A stretch of 64,000 bases of DNA from Desulfopila aestuarii DSM 18488 (GCF_900143695.1 NZ_FRFE01000006.1:176524-240523), one strand, 5' to 3'; positions 1 to 9,373 are shown, counted from the stretch's first letter. Made by a program: numbers and translations. Notes: generated by a model from the sequence alone, not told the origin.

Positions 1-160
1 GCTTATAGCGAGCAACCGCCAGCATTACGACAAATCATAAATATAGTACCACACCAAGCGAGTGAAGACGAGAAACGAAAAGATTGAAATGCGTTAAGGA
101 AAAGGAAAATGGTAGCTCTACAGATTAAAGAGCGACGCTGCACCTGAATAGACAAACAAC

Positions 161-811
161 TCAGCTCGATTCAGCAATATACAGATGGTGGTGCATCGCG
201 TAATCGACCACTTCTTGGCGCACCCCGGGGACACAGGCAACCCCGGAAGTCAATAGTCGACGAACCAGAGAGGAAGAGATCTGTCGCGGCTGCGAACGAA
301 GAAAAAGGATATCCTTGAACCCGGAACGACTCCGCCACAGATCCGGGAGCTGCTCATAATCAAGAGTTACCGCTATTTCATCCAGCTTATCCAGAGCAGA
401 AAAACCTTTCCGCCTGGCAACAATGAGCCTCACCCGTCGCAGCAGTTCTTCATACTCTTTCCAGGTCAGAAGATCTGCAAAGGCATCCACTCCAATGATA
501 AAAAAATATTCCACTGGCGTGTCATCCTGTTTTTGTAGAATCCTTATGGTATCAATGGTATATGAGGGAGTCGGCAACTCGCCCTCGATAAAACAGGGGG
601 TCAGCCCTCGCGTGCCGACAAGTGCCAGCAGCAGCATCTCCCGGCGATGGTGAAAACTGGTCACTTCTCTATTGCATTTATGAGGAGGACTTGCTGCCGG
701 AATTAACAGTACATTATCAAGAGAGAGTTCGTTCTTGGCGGCAAGAGCCAGTTGCAGATGGCCATCGTGGACCGGGTCAAACGTGCCGCCAAGCAGACCG
801 ATCCGCATCAT
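161..811 (-). CDS. nadD: Nicotinate-nucleotide adenylyltransferase NadD
   Basis: Transfers AMP from ATP to nicotinate mononucleotide in cytosolic NAD synthesis. The 216-residue protein has the usual family length. Residues 8-18 carry the nucleotidyltransferase signature GGTFDPVHDGH with its HxGH core, and QISSSLVRR near the C-terminus matches the ISSTxIR-type motif. Two consecutive ATG codons begin the frame; the first overlaps the proA stop as TGATG, which points to translational coupling. It is the last gene of the minus-strand obgE-proB-proA-nadD run. The 160 bases beyond its stop show no gene. Identification is secure; which of the two adjacent Met codons is used is not. Confidence 0.95.
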   Translation of the reverse strand: MMRIGLLGGTFDPVHDGHLQLALAAKNELSLDNVLLIPAASPPHKCNREVTSFHHRREMLLLALVGTRGLTPCFIEGELPTPSYTIDTIRILQKQDDTPVEYFFIIGVDAFADLLTWKEYEELLRRVRLIVARRKGFSALDKLDEIAVTLDYEQLPDLWRSRSGFKDILFLRSQPRQISSSLVRRLLTSGVACVPGVRQEVVDYAMHHHLYIAESS

Positions 812-2079
812 CAGTCGCGGACCTGCCCCTCACCAAAGACCACGAACTTCCTCGTGGTCAGCTCCTCAAGCCCCATTGGGCCGTAGGCATGGAGTTTGGT
901 AGTACTGATCCCGATCTCTGTCCCCAGGCCGAGTTGGCCACCGTCATTGAACCGGGTTGACGCATTAACCATGACCGCAGAGGCATCAACCTGAGCAACA
1001 AATTTCCTGGCCTTCGTGTAGTTTTCAGTAAGTATCACTTCAGTATGTTGCGAACCATATCTGCGGATATAGGCCATCGCCTCCCCCATGCCATCAACAA
1101 CCTTCAACACCAGTACAAGATCGAGAAATTCCCGCCCCCAGTCCTCATTGGTTGCAGCCTTGACCAGTGGGTTTAAAGCCACGCTCTTTTCGCAGCCTCG
1201 CACTTCAACTCCGGCCTCGGTCAGTGCCTTTACTAATTCAGGTACATATTTTTCTGCCACCGCTTGATGGACCAACACTCCTTCAAGGGCATTGCAAACC
1301 CCAGGTCTCTGGGTCTTGGCGTTGAGGATAATAGGCGTCGCTTTTGCGAGGTCCGCATCATTGTCCACGTAGATATGGCACACCCCTTTATAGTGTTTGA
1401 GCACCGGGATACGTGAAGATTCACTGACCGACCTGATCAGCCCCTCACCGCCACGGGGAATCACAAGGTCGATATATTCATCCTGTTGTAGGAGAATATG
1501 TACAGCCTTACGGTCAGTAACTGGAACAACCTGAACCGCCTTCTCATGTATACCTACATCGGCAAGAGCATCCTGCAACAGTCCAGCTAAGGCGATATTT
1601 GAATGAATGGCCTCGGATCCTCCCCGGAGAATCACAGCATTACCGGTCTTTAAGCAAAGAGCTGCAGCATCGATCGTCACATTGGGCCGTGATTCATAGA
1701 TCATGGCGATAACCCCAAGCGGAACCCGCATGCGTCCAACCTGTAAGCCATTGGGTCGCAACGAGAGATTTTCTACAGCACCAACTGGATCGGCAAGCCC
1801 ACACACTTCGTGCAAGCCACTGATCATGGAGTCAATCACCTTGTCAGAGAGTTCCAGCCGATCGAGCATCGCCAACGAAAGGCCTTTTGCTCTGCCAGCC
1901 TCAAGATCTTTCTTGTTTTCAGCCTGAATCGTTACCCGGCGACGGTCAAGAAGCTCGGCTACTCTCAGAAGAGCACGGTCTTTCTCAGCCCGTGACAGTG
2001 TCAGCAAACCAGCGGCTGCGTCGCAAGCATCTTGAGCCATAGCGATTACAATTTTTTCGAGATTTGCAGCTTCTGTCAT
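811..2079 (-). CDS. proA: Gamma-glutamyl phosphate reductase ProA
   Basis: Second step of proline synthesis: NADPH-dependent reduction of gamma-glutamyl phosphate to glutamate semialdehyde in the cytosol. The protein is 422 residues, normal for ProA, with an aldehyde-dehydrogenase-like fold. The catalytic cysteine is C262 in the segment TQRPGVCNALEGVLVH, and the C-terminal block ASTRFNDGGQLGLGTEIGIS is typical. It follows proB by 38 bases and overlaps the nadD start, so proB-proA-nadD is very likely one transcript. ProB and ProA act in sequence. Confidence 0.97.
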   Translation of the reverse strand: MTEAANLEKIVIAMAQDACDAAAGLLTLSRAEKDRALLRVAELLDRRRVTIQAENKKDLEAGRAKGLSLAMLDRLELSDKVIDSMISGLHEVCGLADPVGAVENLSLRPNGLQVGRMRVPLGVIAMIYESRPNVTIDAAALCLKTGNAVILRGGSEAIHSNIALAGLLQDALADVGIHEKAVQVVPVTDRKAVHILLQQDEYIDLVIPRGGEGLIRSVSESSRIPVLKHYKGVCHIYVDNDADLAKATPIILNAKTQRPGVCNALEGVLVHQAVAEKYVPELVKALTEAGVEVRGCEKSVALNPLVKAATNEDWGREFLDLVLVLKVVDGMGEAMAYIRRYGSQHTEVILTENYTKARKFVAQVDASAVMVNASTRFNDGGQLGLGTEIGISTTKLHAYGPMGLEELTTRKFVVFGEGQVRD

Positions 2080-2117
2080 TGTCTCACTCCTCTTTCCCAG
2101 ATCTAAATTCCCAATAC

Positions 2118-3275
2118 TTATTTCAGCACAAGATTGTCGCGGTGCATCACTTCGTCATCATCCTTGAAGCCGATGATAGCCGCAATCTCTCCAGTCTTGC
2201 GGCCCTTGATTTTGCCGACATCACTTGAACTGTAATTTATGAGTCCAACCGCAATAACACAGCCTGTCTGATCACTGCATTCTACGGCATCTCCTGCTCC
2301 GAAAGTGCCATGCACCTCGAGAATACCGGACGGCAACAGGCTCTTTCCTTTTTGGGTAAGTGCCACACAGGCCCCGCCATCGAGCACCAGCCGCCCTTTA
2401 GGTTTAAGGACATAGCTGATCCAGTGTTTACGACTGGGCATTCTCGTTGTTTTTGGCAAAAAGAAGGTACCGACCATCTCACCGGAGAAGAGCTGCTGGA
2501 GAATATTATTCATTCGGCCAGGACCAATAAAGGAACAGCCTCCACCTTCCGCCACCATCTTGGCGGCCCTGATCTTACTCTGCATGCCACCGGTACCGAG
2601 GGCGCTTTTGACATTTCCTGCCATGGCCTCTATCTCCGGTGTCACTTCGGTGACGGTGTAGATTGGTCTGGCATCAGGATCAGTGTGGGGGTTGCCATTA
2701 TACAGACCGACCACATCGGTGAGACAAATAAACATATCGGCCTCAATGAGATTGGCAACTAGAGCCCCAAGGGTATCGTTATCCCCGAAACGCAACTCCT
2801 CTATCGAAACCGTGTCATTTTCATTAATAATGGGCACAACCCCGAATTCGAACAGGGTGTTGAGGGTGTTTCGGACATTGAGGTATCTGTCACGCCGGGA
2901 CAGGTCTGAGTGAGTGAGCAGTACTTGGGCAATTTTGGTGTTGTGACGACCAAAGGTCTCATCATAAATGTGCATGAGAACCGATTGGCCAATGGCAGCC
3001 AGGGCCTGCTTATCGCGCATTCCGACTTCGCCTTTTGGGACATAGCCGATTTTTTTCCTGCCTGCAGCAACCGCACCCGAACTGACAAGGATAACCTCTC
3101 GCCCGGTGTTGTGCAAAAATACGATATCTCTGGCGAGGTTTTCTATCACCTCAAGGTTCATGCCCTGCTCGGTGGTAAGAATAGCGCTGCCGACCTTGAT
3201 GACGACTCGCCTTGCCTTGTCAAAAAGGGTCTGACGATAGTAGAGCCCCTCTTCCTGGTCAATCTGTCTGGTCAT
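2118..3275 (-). CDS. proB: Glutamate 5-kinase ProB with C-terminal PUA domain
   Basis: Phosphorylates glutamate with ATP, the first and normally feedback-controlled step of proline synthesis. At 385 residues it is the long form. Residues about 20-275 form the amino-acid kinase domain (VVIKVGSAIL, VSSGAVAAG, NENDTVS, GTGGMQSKIRAA). The C-terminal 90 or so residues (GRLVLDGGA, GAGDAVE) form a PUA domain. The first 15-20 residues precede the kinase core and could include an upstream start choice. The gene lies 72 bases after obgE and directly before proA. Confidence 0.96.
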   Translation of the reverse strand: MTRQIDQEEGLYYRQTLFDKARRVVIKVGSAILTTEQGMNLEVIENLARDIVFLHNTGREVILVSSGAVAAGRKKIGYVPKGEVGMRDKQALAAIGQSVLMHIYDETFGRHNTKIAQVLLTHSDLSRRDRYLNVRNTLNTLFEFGVVPIINENDTVSIEELRFGDNDTLGALVANLIEADMFICLTDVVGLYNGNPHTDPDARPIYTVTEVTPEIEAMAGNVKSALGTGGMQSKIRAAKMVAEGGGCSFIGPGRMNNILQQLFSGEMVGTFFLPKTTRMPSRKHWISYVLKPKGRLVLDGGACVALTQKGKSLLPSGILEVHGTFGAGDAVECSDQTGCVIAVGLINYSSSDVGKIKGRKTGEIAAIIGFKDDDEVMHRDNLVLK

Positions 3276-3347
3276 AATAACCTATCGATACTCATGCCTC
3301 TATAGTGCTACGACGCCCCCACCGATCTCCGCCTTCAACGGACGGCA

Positions 3348-4553
<1,206 letters not shown>

Positions 4554-4565
4554 TCAGTCAAGGGT

Positions 4566-4604
4566 AAAAAAAAACTCGACCTTCATTGAAAATGGAGGCC
4601 GAGT
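4566..4604 (-). terminator. Rho-independent terminator after rpmA
   Basis: On the minus strand an arm at 4604-4592 pairs with an arm at 4586-4574 (ACTCGACCTTCAT against ATGGAGGCCGAGT, two G-U type pairs), followed by eight U at 4573-4566. It lies 65 bases after the rpmA stop and before obgE, so it should end most rplU-rpmA transcription. Confidence 0.8.
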
Positions 4605-4668
4605 ATCACTTGGCTACAGTTTACGTTACTCAAGAACGTTACTGCAGGTACGCAGGTCGAAAGGTGGA

Positions 4669-4926
4669 TCAAACAGCAGGATAAACGCTGACGCGTTTCT
4701 TATTCTTGCCGAAGTCCTCATATGTTACAACACCATCAACCTTTGCAAAAAGTGTATAATCACGACCACAGCCAACGTTGGTACCTGGGTGAATTTTCGT
4801 GCCGAGCTGACGCACAAGGATGTTTCCTGCCTTCACCACCTGTCCGCCGAAACGCTTCACGCCCCGTCGTTGACCTTCACTGTCGCGTCCGTTTCGCGAA
4901 CTACCACCAGCTTTCTTATGTGCCAT
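4669..4926 (-). CDS. rpmA: 50S ribosomal protein L27
   Basis: Ribosomal protein L27, 85 residues, near the peptidyl-transferase centre. The N-terminus [20 protein letters not shown] is the classic L27 start, with no Firmicutes-type cleavable leader. [22 protein letters not shown] follows. A GGAG ribosome-binding site lies about 8 bases before the ATG. It is co-transcribed with rplU 96 bases upstream and is followed by a strong terminator. Confidence 0.98.
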   Translation of the reverse strand: MAHKKAGGSSRNGRDSEGQRRGVKRFGGQVVKAGNILVRQLGTKIHPGTNVGCGRDYTLFAKVDGVVTYEDFGKNKKRVSVYPAV

Positions 4927-5022
4927 TGTATTACTCCTTCTTCCAGCCGCCCCTATGAGGTATAACCGGCCGCATTATCATATCAGTTCAGAACATGGAT
5001 TTTAAACAATCCGATTCGTCGC

Positions 5023-5334
5023 TTACGCCTCGATTGCTTCAATCTGCAGACCGGTAAAGGACTGTCTGTGACCGCGTCGAAGACGATAACCTTTACGACG
5101 TTTTTTCTTGAAGACAATAACTTTCTTCGCCCTTCCCTGCTCGGCGATCTTCGCAACAACCTTGGCGTTTTCCAGCACAGGCTGCCCGACTTTTACTTCC
5201 TCGCCTTCCACTACCATCAGCACATCGTTCAGATCGACAGTGTCACCAACATTTCCGGCAATCTTTTCAACACGCAGAATGTCGCCGCAAGCGACCTGGT
5301 ATTGTTTTCCGCCGGTGCGAACTATTGCATACAT
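5023..5334 (-). CDS. rplU: 50S ribosomal protein L21
   Basis: Ribosomal protein L21, 103 residues, binding 23S rRNA. MYAIVRTGGKQYQV at the N-terminus and the basic C-terminal stretch KKKRRKGYRLRRGHRQ are diagnostic. First gene of the rplU-rpmA unit; a good sigma-70-type promoter is visible about 75 bases upstream of the start on the minus strand. Confidence 0.98.
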   Translation of the reverse strand: MYAIVRTGGKQYQVACGDILRVEKIAGNVGDTVDLNDVLMVVEGEEVKVGQPVLENAKVVAKIAEQGRAKKVIVFKKKRRKGYRLRRGHRQSFTGLQIEAIEA

Positions 5335-5406
5335 TATATAAACCTCTTTACATGGAAACTTCGTTATGTTCTTTCAAACGCTGCTTGATAAAACCAGAAA
5401 CGCCAA

Positions 5407-5435
5407 ATAAAAAACCTTTTGACGTAATATGTCAA
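5407..5435 (-). promoter_or_regulatory. Predicted sigma-70 promoter of rplU-rpmA
   Basis: On the minus strand a perfect -35 TTGACA (5435-5430) is followed by a 17-base spacer and a 4/6 -10 TTTTAT (5412-5407). The spacer holds GTCAA, so TTGAC and GTCAA form a short inverted repeat around the -35. The resulting leader to the rplU ATG would be about 65 bases. Confidence 0.6.
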
Positions 5436-5646
5436 TCAAAATCTGCCAGGCTCTACAGTATTGTACACACTTTAATAGTAAAGTCGATCAGCAAAATTCA
5501 CCGACCAGCAACTCTATAACCTTCAGCTTAAAAGGCAATAACTTACACGACGTTATTATACCTGTCTCTTGACGGGAGAGTCATGGAATTTTGACAAGTT
5601 TGTTCTTAAAGAAAGAATGTGTGGGCTGGATAAAATAATGCGGAGA

Positions 5647-5693
5647 GGAAAAACAGCCTTCACCGGCCTGCGTATTATAGCAAACCGGTGAAG
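5647..5693 (-). terminator. Terminator of the AP2-like gene
   Basis: A perfect 9-base stem, CTTCACCGG (5658-5666) with CCGGTGAAG (5685-5693), sits just after the stop of the minus-strand gene, and the minus strand continues into a short T-run (GGCTGTTTTTC). Confidence 0.6.
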
Positions 5694-5703
5694 ATCAGAA
5701 TGG

Positions 5704-6150
5704 TCACACCGAGTATTCGAGACGGCTCCGTTCCTTACCCTGGCGGATGGAACAGGCTTTTGCGAAGGCAGCTTTTTTCCCATGCTTCTTAATGGAAACA
5801 GAGGTCTTACCCTGCTTGCCTTGATGAGTAACCCAGCTCACCTCATAACGGTTGAGTTTCTCATTCAGTCGCACACCTACTACGCCGGTGCTGGAATTGC
5901 TGACCGTAACCATATGTTTGTTGGTCCGGATTTTTCCAAGTTTCTTCTCGACTTTGTCGCGCCATGAAATGGCTGACAACAGACTTGAATAGCGCCCACC
6001 ACATTTTTTGTCAGAGAAAAATTTTGAATGCGTTTTCCCAAGAAAACGGACACGAACATACCATCCGTGTGTACGCTTTGACTCCTGATCAATACGTGCA
6101 ATGTCTTTATGTTTCTCCAACAACAGCTTCTGTTTCTTGTCTTCGTCCAT
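5704..6150 (-). CDS. Small protein with two AP2/ERF-like DNA-binding repeats
   Basis: 148 residues. The frame is open to 6252, but an AGGA site lies 6-7 bases before the ATG at 6150 (MDEDKKQKLL), which is taken as the start. Two segments resemble bacterial AP2-like domains: about 22-75 (GWYVRVRFLGKTHSKFFSD, then a helix ending ISWRDKVEKKLG) and about 80-145 (STGVVGVRLNEKLNRYEVSW, then a basic helix KKAAFAKACSIR). Each has the three-strand-plus-helix pattern. Strongly basic, so nucleic-acid binding is likely. Bacterial AP2 domains occur in homing endonucleases and in stand-alone proteins; no nuclease motif is visible. Its own terminator and a promoter with a perfect palindrome make it a single-gene unit. 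Regulatory role is inference. Confidence 0.65.
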   Translation of the reverse strand: MDEDKKQKLLLEKHKDIARIDQESKRTHGWYVRVRFLGKTHSKFFSDKKCGGRYSSLLSAISWRDKVEKKLGKIRTNKHMVTVSNSSTGVVGVRLNEKLNRYEVSWVTHQGKQGKTSVSIKKHGKKAAFAKACSIRQGKERSRLEYSV

Positions 6151-6300
6151 TTGAATCCTCATATCTTCATTAGTACCATCATGAAGTTTCCCGGCAAACG
6201 CGGCAGCAACGTAAGGTGGTGGGGTACGCCTCGTCTCTGCGCTCGGAAACATTGCTGACCATCCCGGCCCCGGCAGCTCTCCCTAAAAGCCACCCACCAG

Positions 6301-6331
6301 ACTAATTAGTTGGTCAGGGCGGGAATGTCAA
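6301..6331 (-). promoter_or_regulatory. Possible promoter/operator of the AP2-like gene
   Basis: On the minus strand a perfect TTGACA (6331-6326) is followed after about 15 bases by the 10-base palindrome ACTAATTAGT (6310-6301), which occupies the -10 position. The -10 itself is a poor match, so this could be an operator or a factor-dependent promoter. Confidence 0.35.
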
Positions 6332-6343
6332 CATTTTTGTATT

Positions 6344-6371
6344 TTGGACTTTTCGGACACTATTGTAATAT
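6344..6371 (+). promoter_or_regulatory. Predicted promoter of mazG
   Basis: TTGGAC (6344-6349), 16-base spacer, TAATAT (6366-6371), about 65 bases before the mazG ATG. A moderate sigma-70 match with no competing gene nearby. Confidence 0.4.
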
Positions 6372-6435
6372 GTGCATCCTGAAGCCCTCGACTTCCTAGC
6401 TGATAGAATAACCCATTACCAGGACAAATGCCACA

Positions 6436-6831
6436 ATGTATCATCACAAATCGCATTTCTTTCGTCTCATTGAAACTGTCAAAACCCTGCGAGGGGAAGG
6501 CGGATGCCCATGGGACAAACGCCAGACTACCGTCTCTCTTGTTAAATATCTGCAATCTGAATTCGACGAATTACTGGCCGCCATTAACAACGACGACAAC
6601 GCTAATCTCTGTGAAGAACTGGGCGATCTCCTTTTCATTATTATATTGATTTCTGAAATAAATAGTGAAGAAAATACATTCTCCATCGAGAATGTCCTTG
6701 AGGGTATCACCGAGAAGCTCATTCGTCGTCACCCCCATGTTTTTGGAGATAAACAGGATTTGGACGAGGAAGCGTTGCGCCGACAATGGCAAGAAATCAA
6801 GGCAATGGAAAAAGCAAAAAAATTGATTTGA
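6436..6831 (+). CDS. mazG: MazG-family nucleoside triphosphate pyrophosphohydrolase, single domain
   Basis: Predicted cytosolic house-cleaning enzyme hydrolysing NTPs or dNTPs to NMP and pyrophosphate. Only 131 residues, so one MazG domain instead of the two in the E. coli type (about 260). Core motifs: LRGEGGCPWDKRQT (substrate loop), the metal-binding EFDELLAAI and CEELGDLLF helices (ExxE and ExxD), and EKLIRRHPHVFG. No strong ribosome-binding site was seen; AGGA lies about 14 bases upstream. The rpsF promoter overlaps its stop codon. Confidence 0.85.
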   Translation: MYHHKSHFFRLIETVKTLRGEGGCPWDKRQTTVSLVKYLQSEFDELLAAINNDDNANLCEELGDLLFIIILISEINSEENTFSIENVLEGITEKLIRRHPHVFGDKQDLDEEALRRQWQEIKAMEKAKKLI

Positions 6832-6856
6832 CACTATCATGCCAGAATTGTATGAT
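6828..6856 (+). promoter_or_regulatory. Strong sigma-70 promoter of the rpsF operon
   Basis: TTGACA (6828-6833), an exact 17-base spacer and TATGAT (6851-6856). The -35 overlaps the mazG stop codon. Transcription would begin near 6863, leaving a leader of about 160 bases before rpsF, long enough for RNA-level control. Confidence 0.75.
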
Positions 6857-6862
6857 TCGTGG

Positions 6863-7025
6863 TTTTGACGGTTTAAGGAGATCTTTTTTTCTCTTTCAAC
6901 CTTTTTTATAGAACGTAGACACTTAAGATCGTCTACACCTCTTCGCTCTCTGCACTGAGGTACAGCAAGCGAGGGCCGCAACAGGGCAAAATTGCCCATA
7001 TCCATGAGTCCACGAGGAGGAACAC
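6863..7025 (+). promoter_or_regulatory. Structured leader upstream of rpsF (possible S6:S18 control element)
   Basis: The leader contains short inverted repeats: GTAGAC/GTCTAC near 6915-6936, and GGGCA with TGCCC at 6984-6997 just before the AGGAGG ribosome-binding site. In many bacteria the S6:S18 complex binds its own mRNA leader. The position fits such an element, but the known consensus was not verified here. Confidence 0.3.
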
Positions 7026-7466
7026 ATGCGAAGGTATGAACTGATCTATATTCTTCGTCCCGGCCTGGGAGAAGATCAGATCAACAACATCACAGAGTAC
7101 GCCACCCAGATTATTCTCGATGAGAAAGGCACCATCATCGACCTCAACAAATGGGGAATGAAAAAGCTGGCATACGCTATCAAGAAAGAAACCCAGGGAT
7201 ACTATGTCTACTGCGAATTCGCAGGTACTCCCGCAGCTGTGGCTGAGATCGAGCGTAAGTTCCGGATCGACGACGGCGTCCTGAAATATCTCACCATTAA
7301 AACCGCTGATGCAATGACCGAAGAGGACATTCAGAAAGCTATTGGCGAGACCGAAGCCAAAAAAGCTGCCGCCCTTGAGGCTGCCGCGGCCGAAAACGAG
7401 GATGACGACGATCAGGATGATGACGACATTGAAGATGTCGACACTGATGATTCTGACGACGAATAA
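7026..7466 (+). CDS. rpsF: 30S ribosomal protein S6 with long acidic tail
   Basis: S6 of the small subunit, which pairs with S18 on 16S rRNA. MRRYELIYILRPGLGEDQI begins the fold, with WGMKKLAYAIKKETQGYY and FRIDDGVLKYL later. At 146 residues it is longer than the common 95-135 because residues about 120-146 are almost all Asp, Glu and Ala. E. coli S6 receives C-terminal Glu residues from RimK; this acidic tail is encoded. A strong AGGAGG site precedes the ATG. First gene of rpsF-rpsR-DUF2232-rplI. Confidence 0.97.
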   Translation: MRRYELIYILRPGLGEDQINNITEYATQIILDEKGTIIDLNKWGMKKLAYAIKKETQGYYVYCEFAGTPAAVAEIERKFRIDDGVLKYLTIKTADAMTEEDIQKAIGETEAKKAAALEAAAAENEDDDDQDDDDIEDVDTDDSDDE

Positions 7467-7505
7467 AGATTTCAACCCTACGATTCATATTCAGGAGATC
7501 TAAAC

Positions 7506-7751
7506 ATGGCTGCCAGACCCCAGAAAAAACTCTTTTCGCGCAAAAAAGTTTGCCGTTTCTGCGCTGACAACGAGATGTCAATCAACTATAAAGATGTTAA
7601 AACTCTGAGAAATTATGTGTCCGAGCGCGGCAAGATTATTCCTCGTCGCATCCTCGGCACCTGTGCAACCCATCAGCGCCAGCTGTGCGAGGCAATCAAG
7701 CAGGCTCGCCACATTGCGTTGCTGCCTTATTCAGGCTCTTCTCAGGGGTAA
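7506..7751 (+). CDS. rpsR: 30S ribosomal protein S18
   Basis: S18, 81 residues, forming a dimer with S6 in the 30S platform. KKVCRFCAD, the central [19 protein letters not shown] and [15 protein letters not shown] are typical. The CxxC near residue 17 plus the Cys and His of TCATHQ give a possible zinc-binding (C+) form. A GGAGAT site precedes the ATG; 39 bases after rpsF. Confidence 0.98.
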   Translation: MAARPQKKLFSRKKVCRFCADNEMSINYKDVKTLRNYVSERGKIIPRRILGTCATHQRQLCEAIKQARHIALLPYSGSSQG

Positions 7752-7775
7752 TCGGTTATAATAGGATTCAGTACG

Positions 7776-8756
7776 GTGGATCAGCGTACCCCTCAGCCGG
7801 CTATACAGCATATACTCGGTAACATTTTTCTTGTTTTTGCCGCTATTACGCTCCCCGGCTCAGCCTGGTCCATGTTTGGCTGGCTGCATGCGTTCCTGCC
7901 GCTTATTGTTTTCACCTTTCTCTGTCGATACGGTGTAACAGTAGGTAGCAGATTTATCCTTGCAGGATCAGGAATAGCAGCAATTACAGGAATAATCGTA
8001 CCGTCGCTTAGCTTGCCGGTCTTTTCCTTTTCCATGATTCCGGCCGGGTATATGCTGGCACGATCTGGTTTAGGAGGGGACGGTCCGGCTTTATCGGGCC
8101 TTAAAAGCTCAGCAGTTTTAGTGGTATGTTGGGCGCTGCTCATTGCAGCACTGGGAGTCACCACAGGGGTTTCCCCATACAACTCCCTCATTGACACACT
8201 GAACGCCGGCATCGGTGAGACGCTTAGCCATTACCGGCAAAGCGGTTCGCTCGATCCCGACGCCATGATGGTGCTGGAATCGACCCTCTATCAGATGAAG
8301 GTCGTTCTACCCATCATTATGCCGGCCATTTTTATCTGCTGCGCCCTTTTTACCATCTGGGTAACCATGGTGCTCGGCAACCGGCTGGCGGTAAGACTCT
8401 GCAACCGTAGTGTATGGCCGAGATATCGTTTCTGGCAATTGCCGGAAAAACTGATCTGGCTGGCCATCGTTTGCGCGATACCCGCAGTGTTGCCTGGGCT
8501 GCCGCGCAATGCAGCAGTGAACCTACTGATAATACTCAGCCTGGTCTACTGTTTTCAGGGTTTTGCCCTTTGTGTGTTCTTTATGCATAAATGGAGGGTG
8601 CCGTTACTGTTTCGATCATTTATATATGTGATGATCGTCTTTCAGTCATTTGGTACTCTGGCACTGCTTATGGCAGGAGTAGCCGACGTTTGGTTCGATT
8701 TCCGTAAATTGAATCCAGAAATACCGAAATCCGATGAGGATTCCGTAGATGACTAA
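7776..8756 (+). CDS. DUF2232 integral membrane protein
   Basis: 326-residue hydrophobic inner-membrane protein of the DUF2232 (YybS-like) family, function unknown. About eight membrane segments can be picked out, for example near residues 15-60, 65-90, 105-130, 175-200, 225-265 and 270-300. GTG start with AGGA nine bases upstream. It sits between rpsR and rplI, a linkage typical of delta-type bacteria and Firmicutes, implying a conserved but unexplained connection with ribosomal protein expression. The tail is acidic (KSDEDSVDD). Confidence 0.8.
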   Translation: MDQRTPQPAIQHILGNIFLVFAAITLPGSAWSMFGWLHAFLPLIVFTFLCRYGVTVGSRFILAGSGIAAITGIIVPSLSLPVFSFSMIPAGYMLARSGLGGDGPALSGLKSSAVLVVCWALLIAALGVTTGVSPYNSLIDTLNAGIGETLSHYRQSGSLDPDAMMVLESTLYQMKVVLPIIMPAIFICCALFTIWVTMVLGNRLAVRLCNRSVWPRYRFWQLPEKLIWLAIVCAIPAVLPGLPRNAAVNLLIILSLVYCFQGFALCVFFMHKWRVPLLFRSFIYVMIVFQSFGTLALLMAGVADVWFDFRKLNPEIPKSDEDSVDD

Positions 8757-8815
8757 AATTTCTTCATTATCACAGATTGAAGGGATTTTACATACACAAC
8801 ACGAAGGAGTTAAAA

Positions 8816-9271
8816 ATGAAACTCATTTTGAAGGAAACCATCAGCACCCTCGGTCAGGAAGGGACAGTTGTCACGGTCAAGCCGGGCTACGGCCGCAACT
8901 ACCTCCTTCCTCAAGGCAAAGCAGTTGTTGCCACCCAGGAAAATCTCGCCGTTCTCGAGGAGAACAAGGCAGTTATTGAAGCTCGTCTTGCAGAAGAGCG
9001 CAAACAGGCGGAAGCATTGTCTAAGAAGATTGCCGGCATTGAGATCGTTATCGAACAGCTCGCAGGCGACGACGAACGTCTCTTCGGTTCAGTTACCAAC
9101 GCCGACATCTGTGCAAAGCTGGCCGAGAAAAACATCGTCATCGACAAAAAACAGATCCAGCTCAGTGAGCCGATCAAGGTTCTTGGCGAAAATGTGATTC
9201 CGGTCAAAGTCGGTTTCCAGATGTTTGCCGATGTCACCGTCAAGGTCGTACGCGCCGCTACCGAAGCCTGA
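8816..9271 (+). CDS. rplI: 50S ribosomal protein L9
   Basis: L9, 151 residues, a two-domain protein at the base of the L1 stalk. The N-terminal domain (MKLILKETISTLGQEG, VKPGYGRNYLLPQGKA) is joined by a long helix to the C-terminal RNA-binding domain (GSVTNADI). An upstream in-frame ATG at 8777 is rejected because GAAGGAG lies about 6 bases before the ATG at 8816 and the L9 fold begins there. Last gene of the rpsF unit. Confidence 0.97.
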   Translation: MKLILKETISTLGQEGTVVTVKPGYGRNYLLPQGKAVVATQENLAVLEENKAVIEARLAEERKQAEALSKKIAGIEIVIEQLAGDDERLFGSVTNADICAKLAEKNIVIDKKQIQLSEPIKVLGENVIPVKVGFQMFADVTVKVVRAATEA

Positions 9272-9294
9272 TTCTTTCAAGAATAGCAAGCCTA

Positions 9295-9311
9295 CCGGTC
9301 ACTCTGACCGG
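9295..9311 (+). terminator. Small GC hairpin after rplI
   Basis: CCGGTCA, three-base loop, TGACCGG, 23 bases after the rplI stop. No U-run follows, so it may only slow polymerase or protect the transcript 3' end ahead of the true terminator near 9374. Confidence 0.4.
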
Positions 9312-9373
9312 CAGAGCACGGCAGCGCTGACATACACCCGATTACTTTTCGGTCGTATGTAAAGCCGCAACGA

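Larger units (their letters stand above)
5335..5703. other. Intergenic region between rplU and the AP2-like gene
   Basis: 369 bases with no supported gene. It holds the rplU promoter (5407-5435) and, at its left-strand end, the terminator of the AP2-like gene (5647-5693). Nothing else convincing was seen between about 5440 and 5640. Confidence 0.6.

Noticed and set aside
1..160. Search for rsfS or a tRNA beyond nadD
   Set aside because: rsfS often follows nadD, but no frame or tRNA-like fold was found in these 160 bases.
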